Positions 43,138-52,580 of a stretch of DNA of 64,000 nucleotides are shown piece by piece. The translations under genes were made by a program, and so were the position numbers. A model generated the notes under the pieces. That model saw nothing but the letters and a program-made list of their open reading frames with translations. It was not told the DNA's origin and searched no databases. Origin of the DNA: Poriferisodalis sp965208895 (lineage in GTDB: Bacteria > Actinomycetota > Acidimicrobiia > Acidimicrobiales > Poriferisodalaceae); the NCBI RefSeq assembly GCF_965208895.1, contig NZ_OZ242363.1, positions 3,968,001 to 4,032,000 on the forward strand, given 5' to 3'. Each line of letters begins with the position of its first letter. Within the stretch, counting starts at the first letter, position 1.

Positions 43138-43296
43138 TTCTGTGCAGAAATGCCGCCGTAGACGGCTCTTTTGCACAGAAAATGCGTTGGGCTCAAATCT
43201 GTGCAGAAGTGCCGTCGCAGACAGCTCTTGTGCACAGAAAACGCCTCGGCCTTAGGTCTGTGCAGGAGTGCCGCCGCTAAAGCTGCGGGTGTGTGC
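43138..43296. repeat. 59-bp-period repeats, each a hairpin
   Basis: Three units start at 43139, 43198 and 43257. Each begins TCTGTGCAG, continues AGTGCCGYCG...GACRGCTCT, and in the first two ends with the inverse TGCACAGAA, giving a 9-bp stem with an inner GCCG/CGGC pairing. The third unit is partial and supplies the last codons and stop of the deacetylase gene. It fills the gap between two convergent genes, so it may act as a transcription end or be a REP-like repeat. Confidence 0.7.
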
Positions 43297-45321
43297 GGCC
43301 AACTCAGCAGCGGTTGCGGTGTGGATGTCGCCGAGGGCGTTCACCTCGCCGAGAGCAGCGTCGAGAATCTGGGCCCGGAACGGCTGACCGGCGAGCCAAG
43401 GACGCAGCGTCAGCATCAGCAGACGCGCTCCTGCCGGATGCTGAGTGCCGTCAAGGTGCATACGGGCTGCGGCTTTCGTAACGATCTCGTGCCAGCCGTT
43501 CAGGGACACCCGCCGGTGCCACAGTGCGAACTCGTCGTCGGCTTCGAGGAACAGCGGCAACGACACCATCGGCGCAGTGCCCTTGAGACGACCTACCCCG
43601 GCCAGCACGCCGTCCGTCGTCATTAGGAAAGGCTGCTCGTCATTGGGCCAATCCAACACGGTGTCGATTCCGGCCTCTGCCAACAGCGCCGGGGTACGGA
43701 ACGACTCAACCCCTTCGGCTGAAAACCAGGTGGTCGGGCGGATTCCAGTGTTGGCCTCGATGGCATCGATGCTTCGCGCAATGGCATCTCTCTCGTCAGA
43801 CTCGGAGTTCTTGGAGGTGATGAGCTGGGTCGCTGCGATGCCTCGCCCAGCAATCTCACAGCCTCGCTCGACGAGGTGGGACGTCAGCCACGGGTAGTGC
43901 TCGGCGGTCAGCGCGTCGACAGCCACGGTTGTGGCGATGCCGTGCCGATCGAGCACATCCAGCAAACGGAAGATGCCGACCCGGTGTCCGTACTCGCGGA
44001 TGGTGAGCTGCGGGTAGTCAGGAGCGGGCAGCCGAGCAAGCCCGCCGCTGCGTCGTCGCAAGGCATACGCATCTGGCGGCGGCTCCCATTCGACGTGCTC
44101 GAGCACGATCACCGCGCCGACCGCGAGGGGGCTGTGGTCGGGCCACTCGAAGCCGGCACGGCCCGGCAGGGGCGACCAGTCGTAGTAGGGGTGGTCCATG
44201 CCGCGCTGGTGGTGGGCCGGGCCGAATTCGTAGGGGGCCTGACGGGTTGTTGCGAGGCCCAGACTGGCGGTTGCGGCGGTGCCGGATGCCTTTCCGACGT
44301 TCCGGTGCGCCGGAGGTGCGGCCAGGCGGTGCGGGCTCGCTGTGACTCGCGTCGGCGACTGCTGGGGTTTTGGCGGCGCCAGCTCGTGGACGACGGCGTC
44401 GTCGTAGTGATGGTCGAGGTAGTGCTGCGCGATCCGGCTGGCGGTGGTCTGCCACACGTCGTCGTGGCCCATCAGGTATTCGAGCATCGCCGCGAGCCCG
44501 TCGACCCGGTGAGGCATGCCCATCAGGTACGGGTGCAGGGCCACGCACATCACCCGGCCGCCGGCCGAGTCGTCGGCCTCACGGCGCAGCACATCGAGCT
44601 GGGCACGCGCCATCGCCACGAATTCGCCAGTGTCGTGATGCTGGGTGAACACCGGGACGTCGTTCAGCTCCATCGAGTACGGCACCGACACGAGTCGCTG
44701 CCCGCCCCGAGTCGCCAGCGGCACGGGCTGATCGTCGTGGAACCAGTCGGCGTGGTAGATCAGCCCCGTCTCAGCCATGAGATCCGGCGTCAGGGCGGTG
44801 TTGGAAACAGCGGGCCCGAGCATGCCCTGCAGCTGCTGACCGGTGTGGCTGCGCAGTGCCTCGATGCACTCGATGTAGAACGCCTGCTCGGCGGTCTCGT
44901 CGATAGAGGAGATGTAGCGCGTGTTGTAGATGCCGTGGGACATGATCTCCCAGCCGCGCTCGACCATGGCCGAGCCGACCTCGGGGTAGTGGTCGAACAC
45001 GGCGAGGTTGGTGGAGGCCGTTGCGACGATGCCGTAGCGATCCAGCACCTCGATCATGCGCCAGAAGCCAACGCGGTTGCCGTAGTCGCGGTAGCCGTAG
45101 CCCTGCACATCAGGGTGCGGCGAGCGCGTCCAGGTGTTCCGCTGCGGGTCACGCGGCGGCAGGAACTCGTAGTGCTCGACGTTGGGGGCGATCCACAACG
45201 CCACACGAGCATCGTTGGGCCACCGGACCCGCGGCCGATCGGTGATCGGCAGGTACCTCACCCGGTGCGGCGGCAAGCTGCCCGGCAGCGGTGCGATCAG
45301 GCCAGAGGCCGTGTTGTCCAT
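43252..45321 (-). CDS. Two-domain polysaccharide deacetylase-family protein
   Basis: 689 residues, about twice the usual size, made of two tandem NodB-like modules. Module 1 (~30-310): RDYGNRVGFWRMIEVLDRYG, ERGWEIMSHGIYNTRYIS, ALHPYLMGMP. Module 2 (~400-670): REYGHRVGIFRLLDVLDRHG, ERGCEIAGRGIAATQLI, LTLRPWLAGQP. Module 1 keeps His residues at expected sites (SHGIYN, ALHPY). Module 2 has changed them (AGRGIA, LRPWL), so it is probably inactive or structural. Closest in style to PuuE/allantoinase-type amide hydrolases. Leaderless-type start. Confidence 0.85.
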   Translation of the reverse strand: MDNTASGLIAPLPGSLPPHRVRYLPITDRPRVRWPNDARVALWIAPNVEHYEFLPPRDPQRNTWTRSPHPDVQGYGYRDYGNRVGFWRMIEVLDRYGIVATASTNLAVFDHYPEVGSAMVERGWEIMSHGIYNTRYISSIDETAEQAFYIECIEALRSHTGQQLQGMLGPAVSNTALTPDLMAETGLIYHADWFHDDQPVPLATRGGQRLVSVPYSMELNDVPVFTQHHDTGEFVAMARAQLDVLRREADDSAGGRVMCVALHPYLMGMPHRVDGLAAMLEYLMGHDDVWQTTASRIAQHYLDHHYDDAVVHELAPPKPQQSPTRVTASPHRLAAPPAHRNVGKASGTAATASLGLATTRQAPYEFGPAHHQRGMDHPYYDWSPLPGRAGFEWPDHSPLAVGAVIVLEHVEWEPPPDAYALRRRSGGLARLPAPDYPQLTIREYGHRVGIFRLLDVLDRHGIATTVAVDALTAEHYPWLTSHLVERGCEIAGRGIAATQLITSKNSESDERDAIARSIDAIEANTGIRPTTWFSAEGVESFRTPALLAEAGIDTVLDWPNDEQPFLMTTDGVLAGVGRLKGTAPMVSLPLFLEADDEFALWHRRVSLNGWHEIVTKAAARMHLDGTQHPAGARLLMLTLRPWLAGQPFRAQILDAALGEVNALGDIHTATAAELAAHTRSFSGGTPAQT

Positions 45322-45327
45322 GAGCCG

Positions 45328-45333
45328 ACGCTA
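45328..45333 (-). promoter_or_regulatory. -10-like hexamer for a leaderless start
   Basis: TAGCGT on the minus strand, 6 nt before ATG 45321. Confidence 0.45.
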
Positions 45334-45393
45334 CGACAGCCTGTTGATCGCACGTCGTTCGTCGCCGCTTGCAGTCCCTAGTGACCGCCGACC

Positions 45394-45399
45394 TAGCAT
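45394..45399 (+). promoter_or_regulatory. -10-like hexamer for a leaderless start
   Basis: TAGCAT, 6 nt before GTG 45406. With 45328-45333 it forms a divergent promoter pair in 84 bp. Confidence 0.5.
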
Positions 45400-45405
45400 C
45401 TCGCC

Positions 45406-46323
45406 GTGGCAGTTGGCGACCGGCGGCACCGGCCCATACCGGCTCTGATCGGTGACACGTTTAATGTCGTCGGACGGCGCTTTCGCGAAATCGCAGTCAT
45501 CGCCATCGTCGCCGCGGCTGTGGCGGTCATCTCGGTGGCTGCGATCACGTCGGCTCTCGACATCGTCAACGAAGAAATCCTTGAGAACCCCAGATTCGAA
45601 GAGCTCATCGACCTGACAGCGCAGGAACAAGCTGAGAGCGAAGACATCGAAGTCGCAGTCGAAGCATGGCTGGAATCGACAGAGGGGGATCGGTTGGTCA
45701 ATGCGGGGCTGCTGGTCGCGGCGGGTGTGCTGGTCTCGCTGCTCGGTTGGGCGACCACCATCGCCTTCTCGCTGGTCGCACTGGATGACGTCGAGGGCCG
45801 CTTTTCAACGATCGGAGGCTCACTGCGAACAGGCCTTGCGCGGGTGCCGAAAGCACTCCTGCTGTCGATCGTCTACCTCGCAGTGTTTCTCGTGATGCTC
45901 ATAGCGCTCGGCATTGCGTTGTTCGTGCTGTCTTTCATGCATCCGTACTTGGGGGTCGCCGCTTTCGTCGTCGGGATCGCGGTCGCCTTCCTCTACTTCA
46001 TGCCATTGATCCAGATGCACTTCGTGGTGGCCTACGTGGAGCCGGGCTTCCCCTCCTTCCCGCGCTGGTGGCGACTGCTCGCAGGAAACCTGGCCGCTAC
46101 ATGGGGACGCTCGTCGTTGATCATCCTGGCGAACATCGCGGTCGGATTGATCCTGTGGATTGGCCTGCTCGCACTGCCGAGCCCATACGGGGATTTCATC
46201 TCGAATGCGATCGTCGGACCCATTTTCGGTGCGCTGTCAGCGATCGCCTACGCGCTGATGTATGCGGACCTCTCGGGCCGGTCGCGGCCGAGTGTGGGGG
46301 AGTGGCCGGAACTGGGCGGATGA
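45406..46323 (+). CDS. Integral membrane protein, about six segments
   Basis: 305 residues. First membrane segment AVIAIVAAAVAVISVAAITS, then an acidic extracytoplasmic loop (NEEILENPRFEELIDLTAQE), then further segments (AGLLVAAGVLVSLLGWA, LLSIVYLAVFLVMLIALGIA, VAAFVVGIAVAFLYFMPLI and two near the C-terminus). The pattern resembles the membrane domain found in DUF7544 / glycerophosphodiester phosphodiesterase-type proteins, but no catalytic domain is present. Function unknown. Confidence 0.75.
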   Translation: MAVGDRRHRPIPALIGDTFNVVGRRFREIAVIAIVAAAVAVISVAAITSALDIVNEEILENPRFEELIDLTAQEQAESEDIEVAVEAWLESTEGDRLVNAGLLVAAGVLVSLLGWATTIAFSLVALDDVEGRFSTIGGSLRTGLARVPKALLLSIVYLAVFLVMLIALGIALFVLSFMHPYLGVAAFVVGIAVAFLYFMPLIQMHFVVAYVEPGFPSFPRWWRLLAGNLAATWGRSSLIILANIAVGLILWIGLLALPSPYGDFISNAIVGPIFGALSAIAYALMYADLSGRSRPSVGEWPELGG

Positions 46324-46423
46324 GCGCCGCAGGTGCGGTCTGCGGGCGTGCATCGAGAACGAATCGGATATCGCTGCTGCTCCCTCGGCAAGTCACCGCC
46401 GGCGGGCGTGCTGAAATGTGCCC

Positions 46424-48961
46424 ATGAGTGGGGAAACGAACACTGATGTACAAGGCGTTCTGGCTGACTACCGCGTCATCGACCTGACCGACGAGCGCGG
46501 CCACCTGGCCGGGTTGATCTGGGCCCAGATGGGCGCCGACGTGATCGCGATCGAACCACCGGAGGGCTCGTCGGCGCGTCGGCTCGGGCCGTTCGCTGGC
46601 GACGTCGAAGATCCAGAGCGCTCGTTGCACCATTGGTCCTATAACCGGGGCAAGCGCAGCGTGGTGCTGGATCTGCGCACCTCCGAGGGCGTCGATCGTG
46701 CCAAAGCGCTCATCGCCGGCGCGGACGTCGTGTTCGAGTCATTCGACTCTGGCGAGGCTGAGAATCTCGGCTTGGGCCGCGACGTGCTCGCGGAGCTCAA
46801 CCCGGCACTGATTCATGTGTCGATCACTGCGTTCGGCAGCGATGGCCCGAAAGCCAATTGGACCCATTCGGACCTGGCATTGCAGGCCTCAGCGGTGAAC
46901 ATGGCGATCACCGGCGACGCGGACCGGGCGCCGCTTCGCGCCGGCGGCACGCTTCCGCAGGCGTTCCACAACGCGGCATCCGAGGGCGCCGGAGCGGCGC
47001 TGATTGCCATGTGGGACCGCCAGACCCGCTCGGGGCTGGGCCAGCACATCGACACGTCCGCCCAGCGGTCCATGAGCCAGGCCTCCATGTCGTCCACGCT
47101 CAACGCGTCGGTGAATGCGACCGTGACTCAGCGCATCGCCGGCGGCGCCAGCTTGCAGGGCATCGACATACAGCTCATGTGGCCGTGTGCCGACGGGCAT
47201 GCCTCGGTGACGTTCCTGTTCGGACCGGGTTTCCGAGCATTCACCGAGAACCTCATGGCCTGGGTGCATGAGGAGGGCTTCTGCGACGAGGCCACGCGGG
47301 ACAAGAACTGGACCGAGTACGCCATGATGCTGCTCGACGGTCGCGAGCCCGTCTCGGAGTACGAGCGGGTCAAGGGGATCCTCACCGATTTCTTCGCCAC
47401 CAAGACCAAGGCTGAATTGCTGGACGCGGCGATGACCCGGCGGGTGCTCATCACGCCGGTATGGAACACCGGCGAGGTGGTGGATTCCCATCAGCTCGCT
47501 TTCCGCGAGTACTGGGAGGACGTCGATCACAGCGATGTCGTGTCTGACGCCGGCGCTGGTTCATTCGATCCTGCGGCAATTCGCTATCCGGGCGCATTCG
47601 CGAAGTTCACCGAGACTCCGCTGGCGAAACTGGGCCGCGCCCCGAGGTTGGGAGAGCACACCGACGAGGTCTTGGTCGATCTGGACGCCGCACAACGCCT
47701 GCCGGCAGTGCCCGCTGCCGTCGCCCCGGTGGCCCATACTTCGCCGCCGCTTGAGGGCGTCAAGGTGCTCGACTTCATGTGGGCGATGGCCGGCCCGGCG
47801 GCTTCGAGGGTGCTGGCCGACTACGGCGCCGACATCATCCGTGTCGAATCAGCGAACAAGCTCGATGCGATTCGGTCGATCCAGCCGTTCCACGACGATG
47901 TCGGCGATCCCGACGGTTCGGCCCTGTTCAGCAATCTGAACGCCGGCAAGCGCGGCTTGGCGCTGGACATGTCCAAGCCCGAAGCGATGGAGGTCATCTG
48001 GGACCTCATCGACTGGGCAGACGTGATCCTGGAGTCGTTCTCGCCCAAGGCCATGACCGGTTGGGGCATGGGCTGGGAACAGGTGCGTGAGCGCCGCCCC
48101 GACATGGTGATGGCGTCGAGCTGCCTGATGGGCCAGACCGGGCCGCTTGCGCTGCTTGCCGGCTTCGGAACCATGGCCGCAGCGATCTCCGGTTTCTTCT
48201 ATCCGGTCGGGTGGCCCGATCGGGCGCCGGCGGGGCCGTTCGCCGCGTACACCGACTACACGTCGCCGCGCTGGCTGGTGGCCGCGATAATGGGGGCGCT
48301 TGAGCACAAGCGCCAGACCGGCCGCGGCCAGTACGTCGACATGTCCCAGGCTGAGGCGGCTCTGCACCTGATGGGGCCTGCGTTGCTCGAGCGCACCACC
48401 AACGGGCGCATCTGGGAGGCGGGGGGCAACCGGGATCTGGTGTTCGCACCGCAGGGTGCGTACCAGACCGCAGCGGGCGGCCCCGCGGGGGACGACTTCG
48501 ACGACAATTGGATCGCGATCTCCTGTGTTGACGACCGCCAGTGGTCTGCGCTGGCGGCCGCGATAGGGCGCGACGACATGGCGTCGCTGAGCACCAGCGA
48601 GCGCCATGCGCGCCACGACGAACTCGACGAGATCATCTCTGCGTGGACCCGGGGCCGCGACGGCTACGAGCTGATGGCCGAGCTGCAGGCGGCTGGCATC
48701 GCGGCGCACATCGTGCAGAACTCGCCGGAGTTCACCGTCGACCCGCAGATCGTGCACCGCCAGTTCCTCACCGCGGTCGACCACGCCAAGCAGGGCACGA
48801 CGACGGTGGAGAACACCCGGTTCGTCATGTCTCGCACCCCGGCATCGGTGACCTATGGCGGCCCGACGCTCGGCGAGCACAGCTTCGAGGTGCTGACTGA
48901 GACGCTCGCCTATGACGGCGACCGTATTGCCGAACTGGCCATAGCTGAACTGCTGGAGTAG
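46424..48961 (+). CDS. Tandem-fused CaiB/BaiF CoA-transferase (copy 1)
   Basis: 845 residues, two class III CoA-transferase units in one chain (usual unit ~400). Unit 1 starts YRVIDLTDERGHLAGLIWAQ; unit 2 starts near residue 445, VKVLDFMWAMAGPAASRVLA. Each keeps the Asp in the motif after GQ (GQHIDTS ~208, GQYVDMS ~638) that carries the acyl anhydride in this family. Moves CoA between carboxylic acids; substrate unknown. ATG 46424 (GTG 46418 possible), with TGAAAT 6 nt upstream as in copy 2. Strongly similar to the next gene. Confidence 0.9.
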   Translation: MSGETNTDVQGVLADYRVIDLTDERGHLAGLIWAQMGADVIAIEPPEGSSARRLGPFAGDVEDPERSLHHWSYNRGKRSVVLDLRTSEGVDRAKALIAGADVVFESFDSGEAENLGLGRDVLAELNPALIHVSITAFGSDGPKANWTHSDLALQASAVNMAITGDADRAPLRAGGTLPQAFHNAASEGAGAALIAMWDRQTRSGLGQHIDTSAQRSMSQASMSSTLNASVNATVTQRIAGGASLQGIDIQLMWPCADGHASVTFLFGPGFRAFTENLMAWVHEEGFCDEATRDKNWTEYAMMLLDGREPVSEYERVKGILTDFFATKTKAELLDAAMTRRVLITPVWNTGEVVDSHQLAFREYWEDVDHSDVVSDAGAGSFDPAAIRYPGAFAKFTETPLAKLGRAPRLGEHTDEVLVDLDAAQRLPAVPAAVAPVAHTSPPLEGVKVLDFMWAMAGPAASRVLADYGADIIRVESANKLDAIRSIQPFHDDVGDPDGSALFSNLNAGKRGLALDMSKPEAMEVIWDLIDWADVILESFSPKAMTGWGMGWEQVRERRPDMVMASSCLMGQTGPLALLAGFGTMAAAISGFFYPVGWPDRAPAGPFAAYTDYTSPRWLVAAIMGALEHKRQTGRGQYVDMSQAEAALHLMGPALLERTTNGRIWEAGGNRDLVFAPQGAYQTAAGGPAGDDFDDNWIAISCVDDRQWSALAAAIGRDDMASLSTSERHARHDELDEIISAWTRGRDGYELMAELQAAGIAAHIVQNSPEFTVDPQIVHRQFLTAVDHAKQGTTTVENTRFVMSRTPASVTYGGPTLGEHSFEVLTETLAYDGDRIAELAIAELLE

Positions 48962-49072
48962 CGATCCCGTGAGCGAGCGACGTAGATCATCGCTCGCCGC
49001 ACGGTCCACGACGTCGCTGGCCGACTCATCTCCCCAACACACCGCAGTGCGCGTCCGTGCTGAAATGTCGGG

Positions 49073-51595
49073 ATGCCTGACGCCCCCGAAGATGCTGTGC
49101 CCACATCGATGCTGAGCCCGTTCCGGGTGCTGGACCTCGCCGATGAACGGGGCCACCTGTGCGGGGCGATCCTCGCCCAGATGGGTGCTGATGTGATCGC
49201 AGTCGAGCCGCCCGAGGGCTCATCGGCGCGGCGGCTGGCCCCCTTTGCCGGCGATGTTGCAGGACCCGAGAGGTCGCTGCACCATTGGGCCTACAACCGC
49301 GGCAAGCGCAGCGTGGTGCTCGATGTGCGCACCGACGAGGGCGCTGAGCAGCTCAAGGCGCTGGCAGCTGCGGCGGACATCTTGATCGAGTCGGCCGGCG
49401 CCGGGGCCATGGACGGCCTCGGGCTCGGCTACGACGCTCTGTCGGAGGTCAATCCCGAGCTGGTGTACGTGTCCATCACGCCGTTCGGCTCGGACGGGCC
49501 GAAGGCGACCTGGATGGCGTCGGACCTCACGCTGCAGGCCTCCGCGGTGAACATGGCCATGACCGGCGACTCCGATCGGGCGCCGGTCCGCACCGGGGGA
49601 CTGCTGCCCCAGGCGTTCCACAACGCAGCCTCCGAGGCAGCGGGCGCGGCGCTCATCGCCCTGTGGGAACGCCAGACAGTCTCGGGCCTCGGCCAGCACG
49701 TCGACATGTCGGCGCAGCAGAGCATGAATCAGGCCTGCCAGTCGTACGCACTCTCGACGCCGATCGGAGCCACCCCGCCGATCCGGCACGCGGGCGGGGT
49801 GCTCGTGGAGGGTCTGCACATCCAGCTGATGTGGCCCTGCGCGGACGGCCATGCCTCGGTCACGTTCCTGTTCGGGCCTGGTTTTCGGGCCTTCACGCAG
49901 AACCTCATGGACTGGGTGTGCGAAGAGGGCTTCTGCGACGAAGCCACACGAGACAAGAATTGGACCGAGTACGCGATGATGCTGCTTGATGGCCGTGAGC
50001 CGGTCTCAGAGTACGAGCGGCTCAAGCAGGTGCTGGCTGACTTCTTCGCCACCAAGACGAAGGCCGAGCTGCTCGACGCGGCCATGAGCCGTCGGGTGCT
50101 CATCACGCCGGTGTCGACGACGCCCGAAGTCATCGATTCGCACCAGTTGGCGGCGCGCGAGTACTGGGAGACCGTTGCCCAAGAAGTCGACGGGGACGGC
50201 CAGACCGAGGTGACGTACCCGGGTCGCTACGCCCGTTTCGGCGCCACGCCGATGCCGCCGCTCGGCCCGCCGCCCAAGCTCGGCCAGCACACCGATGACG
50301 TGCTCGGGGAGCTGGCGTCGGCGGCGCAGACTCGTCCCCGGATCGAGGCAACCGGCGCAGACGTGTCCGCTCACACGCCCTCGTCAGCCCGCCCGCTCGA
50401 GAACGTCAAGGTGCTCGATTTCATGTGGGCGATGGCCGGGCCCGCAGCAGCGCGGGTGCTTGCCGACTATGGCGCCGACATCATCCGGGTGGAGTCCGAG
50501 ACCCGACTCGAGGTGGCCCGCTCGCTGCAGCCGTTCCGCGACGACGTGGGTGATCCCGAGTACTCGGCGCTCTACAACAACATGAACGCCGGCAAGCGGG
50601 GCATCTGTCTGGACATGTCGAAGCCCGCGGCGCTCGATGTCATCTGGGATCTCATCGACTGGGCCGACGTGATCGTCGAGTCGTTCTCGCCCAAGGCCAT
50701 GGCGGGCTGGGGGATGGGCTGGGAGCAGGTGCGCGAACGTCGGCCGGACGTCATCATGGCGTCGAGCTGCCTGATGGGCCAGACCGGCCCGCTGGCGATG
50801 CTGGCCGGCTTCGGGACGATGGCCGCGGCCATCTCGGGGTTCTTCTACCCGGTCGGCTGGCCCGACCGTGCACCGTGCGGACCGTTCGGCGCCTACACCG
50901 ACTACACGTCGCCGCGCTGGCTGGTTGCGGCCGTCATGGGGACGCTGGAGCACCGGCGCCGCACCGGCGAAGGCCAGCACATCGACATGTCCCAGGCGGA
51001 GGCGGCATTGCACCTCATGGCGCCTGCGCTGCTCGACCAGACAGTCAACGGCCGCATGGCTGAACGGGTGGGCAACCGAGACAGCCACATTGCTCCCCAA
51101 GGCGTCTACCAGACGGGTGCAACGCAAGCCCATGACGACAACTGGATTGCGATCGCTTGCGTCGACGACAGCCAGTGGCACTCGCTGGCAGCCCAGATGG
51201 GTCGCAGCGATCTGGGAGACCTGACGCTGGCGCAGCGCCACCAGCGTCACGACGAGTTGGACCACGTCATCGCAGCGTGGACCCGGGGTCAAGACGGAAA
51301 CGCGCTGATGTACCGGCTGCAGGATGTCGGCGTGGCGGCGCATATCGTGCAGAACTCGCCGGAGTACACCGCCGACCCGCAGATCATTCACCGGGGCCAG
51401 CAAGTCGAGGTTGCCCACGCCAAGCAGGGCACCACCGTCGTCGACGCCTCCCGCTTCGTGCTGTCGCGCACCTCAGCGCAGGTCACCTACGGTGGCCCGA
51501 CACTCGGCGAGCACACCTTCGACATCCTCACCGACGTCCTCGGCTACGACAGCGACCGCATAGCAGAACTCGCCGTCGCCGAACTCCTGGCCTGA
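49073..51595 (+). CDS. Tandem-fused CaiB/BaiF CoA-transferase (copy 2)
   Basis: 840 residues, same two-unit layout as copy 1: FRVLDLADERGHLCGAILAQ and VKVLDFMWAMAGPAAARVLA, with Asp in GQHVDMS and GQHIDMS. By eye well over half of the residues are identical to copy 1, including long runs such as WPCADGHASVTFLFGPGFRA. The promoter hexamer and its spacing are shared too (TGAAAT, 6 nt), so the duplication included the upstream region. The least similar part is after unit 1's Asp (residues ~215-245), which may alter substrate choice. Confidence 0.9.
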   Translation: MPDAPEDAVPTSMLSPFRVLDLADERGHLCGAILAQMGADVIAVEPPEGSSARRLAPFAGDVAGPERSLHHWAYNRGKRSVVLDVRTDEGAEQLKALAAAADILIESAGAGAMDGLGLGYDALSEVNPELVYVSITPFGSDGPKATWMASDLTLQASAVNMAMTGDSDRAPVRTGGLLPQAFHNAASEAAGAALIALWERQTVSGLGQHVDMSAQQSMNQACQSYALSTPIGATPPIRHAGGVLVEGLHIQLMWPCADGHASVTFLFGPGFRAFTQNLMDWVCEEGFCDEATRDKNWTEYAMMLLDGREPVSEYERLKQVLADFFATKTKAELLDAAMSRRVLITPVSTTPEVIDSHQLAAREYWETVAQEVDGDGQTEVTYPGRYARFGATPMPPLGPPPKLGQHTDDVLGELASAAQTRPRIEATGADVSAHTPSSARPLENVKVLDFMWAMAGPAAARVLADYGADIIRVESETRLEVARSLQPFRDDVGDPEYSALYNNMNAGKRGICLDMSKPAALDVIWDLIDWADVIVESFSPKAMAGWGMGWEQVRERRPDVIMASSCLMGQTGPLAMLAGFGTMAAAISGFFYPVGWPDRAPCGPFGAYTDYTSPRWLVAAVMGTLEHRRRTGEGQHIDMSQAEAALHLMAPALLDQTVNGRMAERVGNRDSHIAPQGVYQTGATQAHDDNWIAIACVDDSQWHSLAAQMGRSDLGDLTLAQRHQRHDELDHVIAAWTRGQDGNALMYRLQDVGVAAHIVQNSPEYTADPQIIHRGQQVEVAHAKQGTTVVDASRFVLSRTSAQVTYGGPTLGEHTFDILTDVLGYDSDRIAELAVAELLA

Positions 51596-51628
51596 CCGCC
51601 GTTGGGTCCGCAGCAATCTGGGTGGCAC

Positions 51629-52564
51629 ATGACATCGCAGCAGACCGAGGAGCCCGCTGAGGGGTCGGCCGTCCCGAGCAGCAACCCGCTGTACCGCCGC
51701 AGCGCGTACGAGCACCGGGGGCGCGTCGCGCCGATCGATGGCATCCTGCGCGTCAGCGCACCGCACGAATGGCTGGTGCTGCTGGCGCTGGCAGCGATGA
51801 TCGTCGCCGCAGTGGTGTGGAGCTTCGCCGGCCGGCTGGAATCGGGTGTGAGCGGGCCGTGCTCGCTGCGGCCCGCAGGGGAGCGTCACACCGTCACAGC
51901 CACAGTGTCAGGCGTCGTCACCGAGGTCCTCGCTCGGCCTGGCCACCGTTTGGCCTCGGGGGCACCGCTGCTGCGGGTGACGTCGCCTGAGGTCAGCCTC
52001 GCCGCGGAGTTGGCGCGGGTCCGCGCCGCGGCATTGGGCGCGCAGCACCCCGACAGCGCCGACGCTGTCGCCGCCCGTGCGGAAGCCGAGGCGTTGGCTG
52101 ATGTCGAAGCATCGGGGACGCTGGTCCGCACACCCTTCAGGGGCACCCTGGTCTCCTCCGCCCCCCGCCTCGGCGACACGCTGATGCTCGGCGCGCCCAT
52201 CGCCGAGATCCACCAGGCCGCCGACGGCCCGCCGCAGGCGACGATTTTCCTCACGGGCGTAGATGCAGCGCGTGCACGCCCCGGCATGAAGGTGAGTGTC
52301 GGCTGGACGCAACGCTCCAGCTCCGACAGCGTGCTCAGCGATGCTGCGGTCACGGAGGTGAACGCAGCAGCGCCCGTCCTCGGCTCGCCGGGCGCGGAGT
52401 TCTCCGCGGGAGCAACCGCCGACGCCACAGTGATCGCGGAGTTCGCGCAACCGCTCGCAGATGCGCCGGCGCTCGGGTCGGGCACGGATGCCGCGCTCGG
52501 CTGCACCGCCCGCATCGTCACGGCCTCGCGACGGCCGATCGAACTGCTCATCGGTCGTCGCTGA
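51629..52564 (+). CDS. HlyD-like membrane fusion protein of an NHLM-type peptide export system
   Basis: 311 residues. Cytoplasmic N-terminus with NPLYRRSAYEHRG, one membrane helix (WLVLLALAAMIVAAVVWSFAG, 48-68), then a lipoyl-like barrel (VTATVSGVVTEVLARPGHRL...GAPLLRV), a short Ala-rich coil (~115-155) and a second barrel half (LVRTPFRGTLVSSAPRLGD). This is the layout of the secretion protein (TIGR03794 type) that accompanies NHLM bacteriocin transporters. Starts 33 bp after the CoA-transferase, and the C39 transporter follows 16 bp later. Confidence 0.85.
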   Translation: MTSQQTEEPAEGSAVPSSNPLYRRSAYEHRGRVAPIDGILRVSAPHEWLVLLALAAMIVAAVVWSFAGRLESGVSGPCSLRPAGERHTVTATVSGVVTEVLARPGHRLASGAPLLRVTSPEVSLAAELARVRAAALGAQHPDSADAVAARAEAEALADVEASGTLVRTPFRGTLVSSAPRLGDTLMLGAPIAEIHQAADGPPQATIFLTGVDAARARPGMKVSVGWTQRSSSDSVLSDAAVTEVNAAAPVLGSPGAEFSAGATADATVIAEFAQPLADAPALGSGTDAALGCTARIVTASRRPIELLIGRR

Positions 52565-52580
52565 GAGGAGGGCAGCGGCC

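Noticed and set aside
43139..43264. CRISPR-like array
   Set aside because: Units are adjacent with no unique spacers, imperfect, only two to three copies, and no cas genes are nearby.
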